Shown here: piece after piece, positions 45,476 through 53,180 of the stretch
How the letters are laid out: each line of letters opens with the position of its first letter
How positions within the stretch are numbered: position 1 is the first letter of the stretch
Source of the DNA: Nocardia carnea NBRC 14403
GTDB taxonomy: Bacteria; Actinomycetota; Actinomycetes; Mycobacteriales; Mycobacteriaceae
Assembly (NCBI RefSeq): GCF_000308515.1
Contig: NZ_BAFV01000041.1
Coordinates: forward strand, 32,014 to 96,013
DNA length: 64,000 nucleotides
Direction: 5' to 3'
Position numbers and translations under genes: made by a program
The notes under the pieces: model-generated
Databases searched by the model: none
What the model saw: the letters and a program-made list of their open reading frames with translations, nothing else
Told to the model about the DNA's origin: nothing

Positions 45476-46116
45476 TGTCCCTCCCCCTGATGCAGGAAAA
45501 CACCGTCGCGGCCGTCGTGTTCGCTCAGCAGCACCGAAACGTCCTCGGTACGCGCGGTGGGCACGTTCTTCCCGACGAAATCGGCGCGGATCGGCAGTTC
45601 GCGATGTCCCCGGTCGACGAGAACGGCGAGTTGGACGGCGCGCGGCCGGCCCAGATCGCGTAGCGCGTCGAGCGCGGACCGCACGGTGCGGCCGGAGAAC
45701 AGCACATCATCGATCAGGACCACCAGCGCGTCCTCCACTCCCCCCTCCGGCACCGAGGTCCGCTCCAGCGGACGGTGCGGTTTGGTGCGCAGGTCGTCGC
45801 GGTAGAGCGTGATATCGAGAGAACCGAGCGCCGGGCGCACACCGGAGAATTCTTCGATCTTGTCGGTGAGCCGGGCCGCGAGAGTCGTCCCGCGGGTCGG
45901 GATACCGATGAGCACCACGCGCGGGGCCCCGGGCTCGCCGGAATCGAGGGCGGTGCGTTCGATGATCTGGTGCGCGATCCGCGCGATGGTCCGGCCGACA
46001 TCGGAGGGGGACAACAGTTCCCGTCCTGCCGCCACCCATTCCGGCGTATGCCGCGCAACGGGTGACGCCGCCTCGGCAGCGCCGGACGTGGCAGCCCGTT
46101 CTTCGGGCACAGCCAT
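45472..46116 (-). CDS. pyrR: Bifunctional pyr operon regulator / uracil phosphoribosyltransferase PyrR
   Basis: PyrR senses UMP/UTP, binds pyr mRNA and has uracil phosphoribosyltransferase activity. The 214-residue protein has GRELLSPSDVGRTIARIAHQ, VVLIGIPTRGTTLAARL, the PRPP-binding VVLIDDVLFSGRTVRSALDA, and LVDRGHRELPIRADFVGKN. A 25-residue alanine/glutamate-rich lead precedes the domain. The ATG at 46116 follows AAGGAGG. It is first in the operon, and a PyrR-binding motif overlaps its own ribosome-binding site. Confidence 0.97.
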   Translation of the reverse strand: MAVPEERAATSGAAEAASPVARHTPEWVAAGRELLSPSDVGRTIARIAHQIIERTALDSGEPGAPRVVLIGIPTRGTTLAARLTDKIEEFSGVRPALGSLDITLYRDDLRTKPHRPLERTSVPEGGVEDALVVLIDDVLFSGRTVRSALDALRDLGRPRAVQLAVLVDRGHRELPIRADFVGKNVPTARTEDVSVLLSEHDGRDGVFLHQGEGQ

Positions 46117-46124
46117 GCCGACCT

Positions 46125-46157
46125 CCTTCCCCGCCTCACCGGACGGTCCGTTAAAGG
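46125..46157 (-). promoter_or_regulatory. Putative PyrR-binding hairpin overlapping the pyrR ribosome-binding site
   Basis: On the minus strand GTCCGGTGAGGC (46144-46133) matches the core of the PyrR-binding loop consensus (purine-UCC-N-G-N-GAGG-pyrimidine). It is flanked by CCG/CGG (46146-46144 with 46133-46131) and by CCTT/AAGG (46157-46154 with 46128-46125). The AAGG arm is part of the AAGGAGG ribosome-binding site of pyrR, so bound PyrR should block translation. PyrR-dependent translational repression is known in mycobacteria. Confidence 0.75.
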
Positions 46158-46294
46158 ATGTCTTACGCCGAGCAGCCTATCAGCCCGTGGACGGCACTTT
46201 TCACCAGGTGAGGGCGCTGAACCGGTTGTGAGCACGACCACTCACCATGGCAGGGCCGGCCGCTGTGAGCGCAGTTACTCGTATCGCGCAGCAC

Positions 46295-47137
46295 TCATTC
46301 GCGGACTGCCACAACATGCCCGATCCCCGGATCACCGCCCATGACATCCGGTCGCCCGTAGGGTGCGACGAGATCGTCCCAGGCGCGAAACGTCGTCGAC
46401 CAGCCATGCGCGGCGAACCACGATTCGCCGTCGGGACCCAGCCCGTTCACCGGCGTCTCCCCCGGGGCCTCCAGGACCAGTTCGCGCAATGCGCGGTACT
46501 GCGGCGTGGCCGCGTCGACCTGGAACCGCCCGATCCCGAATCTGCTACCCGGCGCCGAAAGTCGGGTCACCGTCTCGGCCACCGCATAAGCCGCCGTGCG
46601 CGGAACATAGCCGAGCACACCCTCGTCGACCCAGGCGGTCGGCAGATCGGCGCGGAACCCCTGTTCGAGCAGGACCCGCTCCCAGTCGCCGCGCAGATCT
46701 GCGGCGACCGCGCGACGCGTACAGACCGGGCGCACGCGGTGGGCGGCCAGGACCGGCTCCTTGAAGTCGAAGAGTTCGGGGAGGTCCACCTCGAAGAACG
46801 CGGTTTCGGGCGGGAGATCGAGACGGAAGGCCCGGGTGTCCAGGCCGGCGCCGAGCAGGACGATCTGCGGACAGTCCGACACGGCCGCCTCCCGGATGTG
46901 CTCGTCGACGGCTTTGACCGCGAGCGTGCGGCCTTCGTAGAACTGCTCGGCCAATTTCTCCAGGCGTGCCCAGCGTTCGGCGTCGAACCCCGGCCGGGCA
47001 GCGGCGAGGAAAACACCGGCCAGCGGGTCCGCGTAGAGCCGGTCGGGGCGAGCGGTCTCCCGGACCCGGATGAGCGCAACTCCGAGGGCGGTCATCGCCA
47101 CTCCGTTGGTGGGGACGGGTACGGAAGTTCCGGTCAT
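46295..47137 (-). CDS. SAM-dependent methyltransferase (leucine carboxyl methyltransferase-like)
   Basis: The 280-residue protein belongs to the large actinobacterial family of class I methyltransferases related to leucine carboxyl methyltransferases (TIGR00027-type). SAM-binding motif I is QIVLLGAGLDTRAFRLDLP, followed by the acidic FFEVDLPELFDFK. The N-terminal RLYADPLAGVFL is also typical. The substrate is unknown; mycobacterial relatives are numerous and mostly uncharacterised. A GGAGGG site precedes the ATG at 47137. It is divergent from a TetR gene with an inverted repeat between them. Confidence 0.9.
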   Translation of the reverse strand: MTGTSVPVPTNGVAMTALGVALIRVRETARPDRLYADPLAGVFLAAARPGFDAERWARLEKLAEQFYEGRTLAVKAVDEHIREAAVSDCPQIVLLGAGLDTRAFRLDLPPETAFFEVDLPELFDFKEPVLAAHRVRPVCTRRAVAADLRGDWERVLLEQGFRADLPTAWVDEGVLGYVPRTAAYAVAETVTRLSAPGSRFGIGRFQVDAATPQYRALRELVLEAPGETPVNGLGPDGESWFAAHGWSTTFRAWDDLVAPYGRPDVMGGDPGIGHVVAVRE

Positions 47138-47159
47138 CGCTGGCCCTCCTTCAATTACT

Positions 47160-47179
47160 TACTTGTCGCCCGGCTAGTA
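47160..47179. promoter_or_regulatory. Candidate TetR operator between the methyltransferase and TetR genes
   Basis: An imperfect inverted repeat, TACTTG (47160-47165) and CTAGTA (47174-47179), matches at five of six positions and sits about 23 bp upstream of the methyltransferase start. It is in an AT-rich patch that is unusual for this genome and probably overlaps the promoter. The spacing is compatible with a TetR dimer site. Confidence 0.4.
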
Positions 47180-47270
47180 AATCACATTTCCGGCCGGCTG
47201 CGCCGACATGGGGCACTTCGATCGAACGACCGATGGGCTTCGACACCGCGGGCCCATTAGGCTCCCTGCG

Positions 47271-47302
47271 GCAGACCGTCGAAACCCACGCAGACCGTCG
47301 AA
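47271..47302. repeat. 13-bp direct repeat upstream of the TetR gene
   Basis: GCAGACCGTCGAA occurs at 47271-47283 and again at 47290-47302, 19 bp apart start to start, ending just before the GAGGAG ribosome-binding site of the TetR gene. It may be an operator repeat or a chance duplication. Confidence 0.45.
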
Positions 47303-47317
47303 CACGAGGAGATACCG

Positions 47318-47872
47318 TTGGCCGGCCGGCGCAGCGATACCCGCGACCGCATCCGCGCGGTGGCGATGGCACTGTTCTCCGAACAGGGCTACGAGAAGAC
47401 TTCGTTGCGTCAGATCGCCGAACATCTGGGCGTCACCAAAGCCGCGCTGTACTACCACTTCCGGACGAAGGAAGATATCGTCGCCAGCCTCTCCGACGAT
47501 GTCCGGCGCGGTATCGACGAGCTGATCGAATGGGCCGAGGCCACTCCACCCGGGCCCGCCCGCACCACGGAGATCCTCGACCGCTACGGAGCCCTGCTGC
47601 ACAGCACGGGTCGCGACATGGTCCGGTTCATGCACGAAAACCAGCCCGCCTTCCGGGAATTGGGTTTCGGTGTCAGCCTGCGCTACCAATTCCGGGTGAT
47701 CGCCGATCTCATGACCGAACCCGAGCGCGCACCCATGGACGTCTTCCATGCCCGGCAGGCGCTGCTGGCGATCAGCTGGAGTACGGCAATGATGGGCGAT
47801 CTCCCCTTGTCCGACGACGAATGTTTCCGCGCGGCAGTCGCTGTCGCCCAAGACATCCTGCGCAGAAACTGA
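47318..47872 (+). CDS. TetR-family transcriptional regulator
   Basis: The 184-residue protein has an N-terminal TetR helix-turn-helix (RIRAVAMALFSEQGYEKTSL, RQIAEHLGVTKAALYYHFRT) and a helical ligand-binding C-terminal domain. It begins with TTG at 47318, supported by GAGGAG 6 nt upstream. It is transcribed away from the methyltransferase gene and likely controls it and itself. The ligand is unknown. Confidence 0.92.
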   Translation: MAGRRSDTRDRIRAVAMALFSEQGYEKTSLRQIAEHLGVTKAALYYHFRTKEDIVASLSDDVRRGIDELIEWAEATPPGPARTTEILDRYGALLHSTGRDMVRFMHENQPAFRELGFGVSLRYQFRVIADLMTEPERAPMDVFHARQALLAISWSTAMMGDLPLSDDECFRAAVAVAQDILRRN

Positions 47873-47990
47873 TTCCACGCCCGCACCCGCGCCCGCGACA
47901 GCCACCGCTGCGGGCCCTGGACGGCGGGGCGTCCGCCGCCGACCATCGACCGAGTCGAACATATGTTCGCATATCCGGTAGGCTGGCGCC

Positions 47991-48617
47991 ATGTCGGCAC
48001 CCTTCCAGGGATCGCTGCTCGACGGCTTCGGCGCGATCGAGCTCGAACCGCTCACGAATATCCGCCGGACACACCTGACCGACGGCGCTTGGGTCGACCT
48101 GCGGCCCGGCTGGCTGCGCGGTGCCGACGAACTCTTCGACCGCCTCGTCACCACTGTCCCGTGGCACGGGGAGCAACGGCCGATGTACGACCGTGTCGTC
48201 GACGTGCCGAGACTGCTGTGCTTCTACGGGGAGTCCGCACCCCTGCCCGACCCCGTCCTGGCCCAGGCGCGCGATGCGCTGAGCGAGCACTACCGTGCCG
48301 AACTCGGCGAACCCTTCCGAACCGCCGGACTGTGCTATTACCGCGACGGCCGCGACAGTGTGGCCTGGCACGGCGATACCTTGGGCCGCGGCGCCGTACA
48401 GGACACCATGATCGCCATCTTGACACTCGGGGCGCCGCGCCCGCTGCTGCTCCGGCCCCGCGCGGGTGGACCCAGCCTGCGGTTCCGGCCCGGGCACGGC
48501 GATCTTTTCGTCATGGGCGGCTCATGCCAGCGCACCTGGGAACATGCGGTACCGAAATCGCGGCGGGCGACCGGGCCGCGGATCAGTATCCAGTTCCGCC
48601 CCCGCGGCGTGCGCTGA
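47991..48617 (+). CDS. AlkB-like 2-oxoglutarate/Fe(II) dioxygenase
   Basis: The 208-residue protein has the AlkB arrangement. The HxD iron motif is His127-Gly-Asp129 in SVAWHGDTLG, the distal His185 is in RTWEHAVPK, and the 2-oxoglutarate arginine is Arg197 in the RISIQFR segment. CYYRDGRDSVAWHGD and LFVMGGSCQRTWEH match the usual active-site strands. The likely role is oxidative demethylation of alkylated DNA or RNA bases, but some AlkB homologues act on proteins. It is convergent with the unknown gene at 48623, with only 5 bp between them. Confidence 0.88.
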   Translation: MSAPFQGSLLDGFGAIELEPLTNIRRTHLTDGAWVDLRPGWLRGADELFDRLVTTVPWHGEQRPMYDRVVDVPRLLCFYGESAPLPDPVLAQARDALSEHYRAELGEPFRTAGLCYYRDGRDSVAWHGDTLGRGAVQDTMIAILTLGAPRPLLLRPRAGGPSLRFRPGHGDLFVMGGSCQRTWEHAVPKSRRATGPRISIQFRPRGVR

Positions 48618-48622
48618 TCCCG

Positions 48623-49444
48623 CTATGCCTGCTTCGGCAGGGCAGGTAGCCCGCGGCGGCGGATTGCCGCGGCTCGGGACCAGAGCGCCTCAGCCGCCCG
48701 CGACGGTGCACCGGTCGCACCACATACCTCCGCCCGGGCCTGCCGGGCCGAAGCCACCATACGGCGGTACTGCCGGAATATCTGCACTTCCCCGTCGGCG
48801 CCTTCGTCGAGGTATGTGTAATCCATCCCCGCACAGGTGTCGTCACCGAGCCGTGCGATCCCTACGGCCCAATCGCGTAGCCACTCGGCGGAACCGGCGA
48901 GGACGAGCAAGCGACCGTACCGATCGACGCGGCATCGGCCGCGGGGCGGCGCCGAGTACTCGTCGGCACCCGCGAACATCCTTTCCCGCCACGCCACCAC
49001 CTCGGCCACCGCGGGTTCGAGTCCGAACGTCTGCCACCGCACCGTGCCGTCCGGCCGATCGCGTAGCGGTAGCCGGCGACTCAATGCCGCAGCGGACTTA
49101 CGCGTGAACACCGTTCGGTCGGTGGGCACCAGGACGATCGGATCGGCGGGGGCACCGTCGAACGGATTGGGGTCGAGGTGCCGGGAATCGATCACCACGA
49201 GGGTGCCGGGCCGCCGTTGATACGACAGTCCCCACAGCAACCGGGACAACACCCGGGCGCCCCGCCAGTCCGACAGGATATGCCAGGTGTCGTGGAAACG
49301 ATTGGTGGAGAATCGGAAATCGGTGCCGGGACGTATGGTGATCACGGTGTGCACCCGCCCGTCGAGCACCATCACACGACGATGCAGTTTCAGTTGATCC
49401 TCGGTGGCCACGACCCGGCGCGGCCTGCTGTTCCGCGCGGTCAT
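48623..49444 (-). CDS. Uncharacterised protein
   Basis: I do not recognise this 273-residue protein. It has no signal peptide or membrane span, is rich in arginine and tryptophan, and includes TDFRFSTNRFHDTWHILSDW, SRLLWGLSYQRRPGTLVVID and YTYLDEGADGEVQIFRQYRR. A strong GGAGGTGAT site immediately precedes the ATG at 49444, and base composition matches neighbours, so it is very likely a real gene. It overlaps nothing and lies tail to tail with the AlkB-like gene. No function is proposed. Confidence 0.75.
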   Translation of the reverse strand: MTARNSRPRRVVATEDQLKLHRRVMVLDGRVHTVITIRPGTDFRFSTNRFHDTWHILSDWRGARVLSRLLWGLSYQRRPGTLVVIDSRHLDPNPFDGAPADPIVLVPTDRTVFTRKSAAALSRRLPLRDRPDGTVRWQTFGLEPAVAEVVAWRERMFAGADEYSAPPRGRCRVDRYGRLLVLAGSAEWLRDWAVGIARLGDDTCAGMDYTYLDEGADGEVQIFRQYRRMVASARQARAEVCGATGAPSRAAEALWSRAAAIRRRGLPALPKQA

Positions 49445-49530
49445 ATCACCTCCGGAGCACCTCGCGTATGCCGCTCAGAAAAGCACGATCACTGTGGCGC
49501 GGCAACGAGTTTTCCGTGAGGTCCGTGTCA

Positions 49531-50100
49531 TCAGGGAGTTCGCAGCACCGAATCCACCAACTCCCGGACCGCCGCCAGCAGCCGGTCGACACTCCCGGAA
49601 CGGGCCAGTTCGGGCACGGTCGCACCGGCCAGCGAATCCAGCAGCAACCGGCCGACGATCTCGGCGTCCACATCCGGCCGGGCGTCTTCGAGCAGAGCGG
49701 TGAGGTGCTCATGCCAGAACCTGTGCAATTCCTCGGTACGTGGATGCGGGGGCTCGGTTCGTAAGATCGTCATGAGTTCCAGGTTGTCGATCACCAGCCC
49801 GGCCATGGCATCGAGGAATGCGCGCAGCCGGTCGGCCGCCGGAGCGCCGGGCCCCAGGGGAGGCGGGCCGTCGGCAACCCGCGCTCGAAGGGTGAACGCG
49901 CGCTCGGCCACCATCTCGTGCAATAGCCCGGCCCGAGTGCCGAAACGATGGAAGATCGTGCCCTTTCCCACGCCGGCGGCCGCCGCGACCCGCTCCATGG
50001 TGACCCCGTCGGCACCGTGTTCGGCGAGCAGCGCGGCGGTGGCATCGAGGATGGCGCGCCGGTTGCGAGCGGCGTCCGCGCGTTCCTTCACCGGGGACAT
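49531..50100 (-). CDS. TetR-family transcriptional regulator
   Basis: The 189-residue protein has a TetR DNA-binding domain (RRAILDATAALLAEHGADGV, TMERVAAAAGVGKGTIFHRF) and a C-terminal helical domain with LELMTILRTEPPHPRTEELH. The ATG at 50100 begins MSPVKERADAARNRR; the much longer open frame upstream runs antisense through the neighbouring oxidoreductase gene and is not real. It is divergent from the quinone oxidoreductase gene, and a 16-bp inverted repeat in the shared promoter is its probable operator. Confidence 0.93.
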   Translation of the reverse strand: MSPVKERADAARNRRAILDATAALLAEHGADGVTMERVAAAAGVGKGTIFHRFGTRAGLLHEMVAERAFTLRARVADGPPPLGPGAPAADRLRAFLDAMAGLVIDNLELMTILRTEPPHPRTEELHRFWHEHLTALLEDARPDVDAEIVGRLLLDSLAGATVPELARSGSVDRLLAAVRELVDSVLRTP

Positions 50101-50113
50101 GGCACCACCTTCG

Positions 50114-50142
50114 TTGACAAGTTGACCGCCGGTCCATATCTT
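50114..50142 (+). promoter_or_regulatory. Promoter of the quinone oxidoreductase gene
   Basis: TTGACA (50114-50119), a 17-bp spacer and TATCTT (50137-50142) form a near-consensus housekeeping promoter, uncommon in this high-GC window. The left arm of the inverted-repeat operator lies within the spacer. Confidence 0.6.
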
Positions 50143-50169
50143 GGCAGAAATAAATGGACCGGCAGTCAA
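50122..50169. promoter_or_regulatory. Inverted-repeat operator for the adjacent TetR regulator
   Basis: TTGACCGCCGGTCCAT (50122-50137) and ATGGACCGGCAGTCAA (50154-50169) are inverted copies matching at 15 of 16 positions, with a 16-bp spacer. Each arm is itself nearly palindromic (GACCG-C-CGGTC in the left arm), so two TetR dimers could bind. The site covers the promoter of the oxidoreductase and lies close to the TetR start. Confidence 0.75.
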
Positions 50170-50184
50170 GTTATGGAGTTTCCA

Positions 50185-51156
50185 ATGCAGGCAATCGTAA
50201 TGACAGGTAGCGGCGGGCCGGAGGTCCTGGTACCGCGCGAGGTCGCGGCGCCACGGCCGGGCACCGGGGAAGTGCTCATCCGCGCCGCAGCGATCCCGAT
50301 CCTCTTCCCCGAGACCCTGCTGCGCGCCGGAGCGTTCCCCATGGCTTCGCCCCCGCCGGTGGTATTCGGGCACCAGGTCGCCGGGGAGATCATCGACGTG
50401 GGCACAGACGTCTCCCGTGACCTCATAGGACGGCGCGTTGTCGCCGCGACCACAGGGACAGGATCGTATGCCGAATTCGTCTGCACGCCGGTGGGGAACA
50501 CAACGCCTATTCCGGACGATGTGTCGGCGGACGACGCGGCAGCCACAATGATGAGCGGCTCGATCGCGGTGGCCCTGCTGGAAACGGCGAATCTGACCGG
50601 CACGGAGACGATCGTCGTAGAAGCCGGTGCCACCGGAGTCGGCAGCTATCTGGTTCAACTGGCCGAGGAATTCGGCGCGGCTCAGGTCATCGCGACCGCG
50701 GGCGGCTCCGCCAAGACCGAGCACGCCTACGCACTGGGAGCCGACCAGGTGATCGACCACCGGACGGAACGGTGGACGGAAACGCTCACCGCGAGCGCGC
50801 CGGACACCATCGATGTCGTCTTCGATTCCATCGGCGGCACCACTGCGGCAAACCTTCTGGGCGCTATGACGCCCGGCTCCGGCCGGATGCTCAGCTACGG
50901 CTGGCTTTCCGGCGCACCCGCACAGGTATCGGCTGCCGACCTGCTCCCGAGCGGACTCACTCTCACCGCCTGCGCGGGCCCGGCCTGGCAACAGCGGGCC
51001 GACCGTGCCCGGGCCGAGATCCTCGCGCGAATACCCGCACTGGCGCCACCGGTCGAGACCACACTGCCGCTCGCGGCGGCCGCCCGCGGACACGAACTGG
51101 TGGAGTCACGGCGCCCGCTGGGCAAGGTCATCCTGCGGCCGGACGCAACCGTGTGA
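50185..51156 (+). CDS. Zinc-free alcohol dehydrogenase / quinone oxidoreductase family protein
   Basis: The 323-residue protein is a medium-chain dehydrogenase/reductase of the NADPH:quinone oxidoreductase group. It has an N-terminal GroES-like domain (VTGSGGPEVLVPREVAAPRP-type start, PPVVFGHQVAGEIIDVGTDV) and a Rossmann domain with VVEAGATGVGSYLVQLAEEF and ALGADQVIDHR. Zinc ligands are absent. The ATG at 50185 has GGAG 6 nt upstream; an in-frame ATG at 50173 is an alternative. A divergent TetR gene likely controls it, suggesting induction by an electrophile or quinone. Confidence 0.9.
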   Translation: MQAIVMTGSGGPEVLVPREVAAPRPGTGEVLIRAAAIPILFPETLLRAGAFPMASPPPVVFGHQVAGEIIDVGTDVSRDLIGRRVVAATTGTGSYAEFVCTPVGNTTPIPDDVSADDAAATMMSGSIAVALLETANLTGTETIVVEAGATGVGSYLVQLAEEFGAAQVIATAGGSAKTEHAYALGADQVIDHRTERWTETLTASAPDTIDVVFDSIGGTTAANLLGAMTPGSGRMLSYGWLSGAPAQVSAADLLPSGLTLTACAGPAWQQRADRARAEILARIPALAPPVETTLPLAAAARGHELVESRRPLGKVILRPDATV

Positions 51157-51184
51157 TCGCGTGACAACTACCTCGGCAGCCTCT

Positions 51185-51203
51185 GCGCCCCCGGACGGGG
51201 CGC
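51185..51203. terminator. Hairpin between convergent genes
   Basis: GCGCCCC (51185-51191) and GGGGCGC (51197-51203) form a perfect 7-bp stem around the loop CGGAC. It lies between the stop of the quinone oxidoreductase gene and that of the convergent DUF4334 gene, so it can terminate both transcripts. Confidence 0.65.
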
Positions 51204-51205
51204 GG

Positions 51206-51736
51206 TCAGCGCCGCAGGACGAAGAAATAGGGTTCGGACAACCCGCGCATATCCATCACACCGAGCAACGTCTCGTCGTCGACCCGCCGGAAATGGTCGA
51301 TGATGGGCAGATGGTCGTAGACCATGGCAGCGCTCACCACACCCCGGTACTCGATATCGCGTAGCCGCGCTGTCGGCTTCCGGGTGCGCAACACCGGAGC
51401 GAGGGCGCGCAGCCTGTTCCGCACCGGCCGCAGCCAGTGTGCCGGGATCTTGCCGGCCAGCGATAACGGAACCCGGCGCGGGTCCACCGCGAACACGGTG
51501 CCGCGCTCATCGGTGAAAAGCAGCGGGTGAACCTGATCCGGGGCGTCGAACTGTTTTCCGTACCAACCGGATTCAGTGAGTGTGCCGTCCATCGGATGGC
51601 CGGTGGGCAGTTCATCGCCGCGCCAGCGGCCGGTCGTGACCTCGGCTACCGGGGCCGCCGGCAGGCTGTCGAAGATCTCCCAGGCCTGCGCCACGGTGCA
51701 ACCACCGGCCGGCAGAATGGTGGCTTGCTCGGTCAT
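51206..51736 (-). CDS. GXWXG / DUF4334 domain protein
   Basis: The 176-residue protein has an N-terminal GXWXG domain (VTTGRWRGDELPTGHPMDG) and a C-terminal DUF4334 domain (RLRDIEYRGVVSAAMVYDHL, PIIDHFRRVDDETLLGVMDM). These proteins are small, soluble and lipocalin-like in feel, widespread in actinobacteria and uncharacterised. The ATG at 51736 has GAGGAG 7 nt upstream; a GTG at 51745 is less favoured. It is convergent with the quinone oxidoreductase gene. Confidence 0.85.
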   Translation of the reverse strand: MTEQATILPAGGCTVAQAWEIFDSLPAAPVAEVTTGRWRGDELPTGHPMDGTLTESGWYGKQFDAPDQVHPLLFTDERGTVFAVDPRRVPLSLAGKIPAHWLRPVRNRLRALAPVLRTRKPTARLRDIEYRGVVSAAMVYDHLPIIDHFRRVDDETLLGVMDMRGLSEPYFFVLRR

Positions 51737-51809
51737 CGTCCGCACTCCTCGATATCAGGGACGTTGCGAGAAACAGCCTATCGTTCTCTCATCACGGACC
51801 GGCGGCCGG

Positions 51810-52067
51810 TCAGCCCGTGATCTCCCATTCGTACACGGTCAGATCGGCGGCGCCGGTGGTGTGCAGCGGATCGGTGAACACCACCGTCTCGGCGTCCGCG
51901 CGCGATTCCGCGAGCACGATGTAGGCGCCTCCGGTGCTGTCGGTGAACGGCCCGCTTTCCTGCAACATGCCCCGGGTACGGAGGTCGCCCAGGAACTGCC
52001 GGTGCGGTTCGCCGACAGCCGGGTCGTACGCGGAAGTCCGGAGCGCCAGTACCAGGTACTTGCGCAT
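51810..52067 (-). CDS. YciI-like protein
   Basis: The 85-residue protein belongs to the YciI family (dimeric alpha/beta barrel, ferredoxin-like): MRKYLVLALRTSAYDPAVGE, LGDLRTRGMLQESGPFTDST, AYIVLAESRADAETVVFTDP. The conserved His and Asp of the family are at least partly present (EPHRQFL, FTDP). It starts 1 nt after the nusB stop, so it is co-translated with the pepQ-efp-nusB operon. The role is unknown; a catabolic enzyme or regulatory function is possible. Confidence 0.82.
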   Translation of the reverse strand: MRKYLVLALRTSAYDPAVGEPHRQFLGDLRTRGMLQESGPFTDSTGGAYIVLAESRADAETVVFTDPLHTTGAADLTVYEWEITG

Positions 52068-52068
52068 A

Positions 52069-52578
52069 TCAGTCGTCCGCTTCCGGTTCGGCCGCCCGGG
52101 TAGCGGAGGCGGCAGCACGGATCTGCGGCGCCACCAGCACCACCTGGCCCAGTACCCCGTTGACGAACCCGGGGGAATCGTCGGTGGACAACTCCTTGGC
52201 CAGTTCCACCGCCTCGTCCACCGCGACGATCGGCGGAACATCGGTGGCGTACAGCAGTTCCCATACGGCCACACGCAGAATCGCCCGGTCCACCGCAGGC
52301 AGCCGGGACAGCGTCCAGTCATGCAGATACGACTTGATGGTGCCGTCGACTCGGTCGAGGTCCTCGGCAATACCGTCGACCAGCGTCCGGGTGTAGGCGT
52401 GCACCGGAGCCACCGCCTGATCCCGGGCCGCGAGCTCGATCCGCTCGTCGGCCAGATCGGAGGGATCGATATCGCGGGCCTCGGCCTCGAACAGCAGGTC
52501 CACCGCGCGGCGCCGGGCCTTGTGGCGGGCGCCGAGTTTCTTGTAGGCGGACTTCTTGTCCGCAGGCTGGTCGGCCAC
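52069..52578 (-). CDS. nusB: Transcription antitermination factor NusB
   Basis: NusB binds the boxA element of rRNA operons with S10 and limits premature termination. The 169-residue protein has the N-terminal KARRRAVDLLFEAEARDIDP and the helical core with VDGIAEDLDRVDGTIKSYLH, RLPAVDRAILRVAVWELLYA and PIVAVDEAVELAKELSTDDS. A charged C-terminal tail (TRAAEPEADD) is present. It starts 2 nt after efp. Confidence 0.96.
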   Translation of the reverse strand: MADQPADKKSAYKKLGARHKARRRAVDLLFEAEARDIDPSDLADERIELAARDQAVAPVHAYTRTLVDGIAEDLDRVDGTIKSYLHDWTLSRLPAVDRAILRVAVWELLYATDVPPIVAVDEAVELAKELSTDDSPGFVNGVLGQVVLVAPQIRAAASATRAAEPEADD

Positions 52579-52580
52579 GG

Positions 52581-53144
52581 TCAGGAGTTGACTCGGCCCA
52601 GGTAGCTGCCGTCGCGGGTGTCGATACGGAGTTTGTCACCGGTATTGATGAACAGCGGCACCTGAACCTCGGCGCCGGTCTCCACGGTGGCCGGTTTGGT
52701 GCCACCGGTGGAACGATCGCCCTGCAGGCCGATATCGGTATGGGTGACCTCGAGCTCCGCGGTGACCGGCAGCTCGACGTACAGCGGCGCGCCCTCGTGC
52801 ATGGCCACCTGCACGGTCATGTTCTCCAGCAGGAAGCGGGCCTGCTCGCCGATGGTCGGCTCGGCGATGGAGAGCTGGTCGAAGGTCTCCCCGTCCATGA
52901 AGACGTAATCCGAACCGTCGTGGTAGAGGTAGGTCATATCCCGGCGGTCGACGGTGGCGGTTTCCACCTTCACCCCGGCGTTGAAGGTTTTGTCGACGAT
53001 CTTGCCGGACAGCACGTTCTTCAGTTTGGTCCGTACGAAGGCAGGACCTTTGCCCGGCTTGACGTGCTGGAATTCGACGATCTGCTGGAGATTACCGTCG
53101 ATCTTCAGCACGAGGCCGTTCTTGAAGTCGCTGGTGTCCGCCAC
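52581..53144 (-). CDS. efp: Translation elongation factor P
   Basis: EF-P rescues ribosomes stalled on polyproline. The 187-residue protein has the KOW-like first domain with the tip loop PGKGPAFVRTKLKNVLSG (Lys32 at the tip), then FNAGVKVETATVDRRDMTYL and the C-terminal PLFINTGDKLRIDTRDGSYL. The GTG at 53144 (VADTSDFKNG) is the family start. No lysine-modifying genes (epmA/B) are nearby, as in other actinobacteria that use an unmodified lysine. It lies between pepQ and nusB. Confidence 0.96.
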   Translation of the reverse strand: MADTSDFKNGLVLKIDGNLQQIVEFQHVKPGKGPAFVRTKLKNVLSGKIVDKTFNAGVKVETATVDRRDMTYLYHDGSDYVFMDGETFDQLSIAEPTIGEQARFLLENMTVQVAMHEGAPLYVELPVTAELEVTHTDIGLQGDRSTGGTKPATVETGAEVQVPLFINTGDKLRIDTRDGSYLGRVNS

Positions 53145-53180
53145 TGTGTTCGGGTCTCCTCGGTTCTCGGGCAACCGGCG

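Noticed and set aside
50101..51093. Long in-frame extension upstream of the TetR gene at 49531
   Set aside because: It is antisense to the quinone oxidoreductase gene and contains no TetR-like sequence before 50100.
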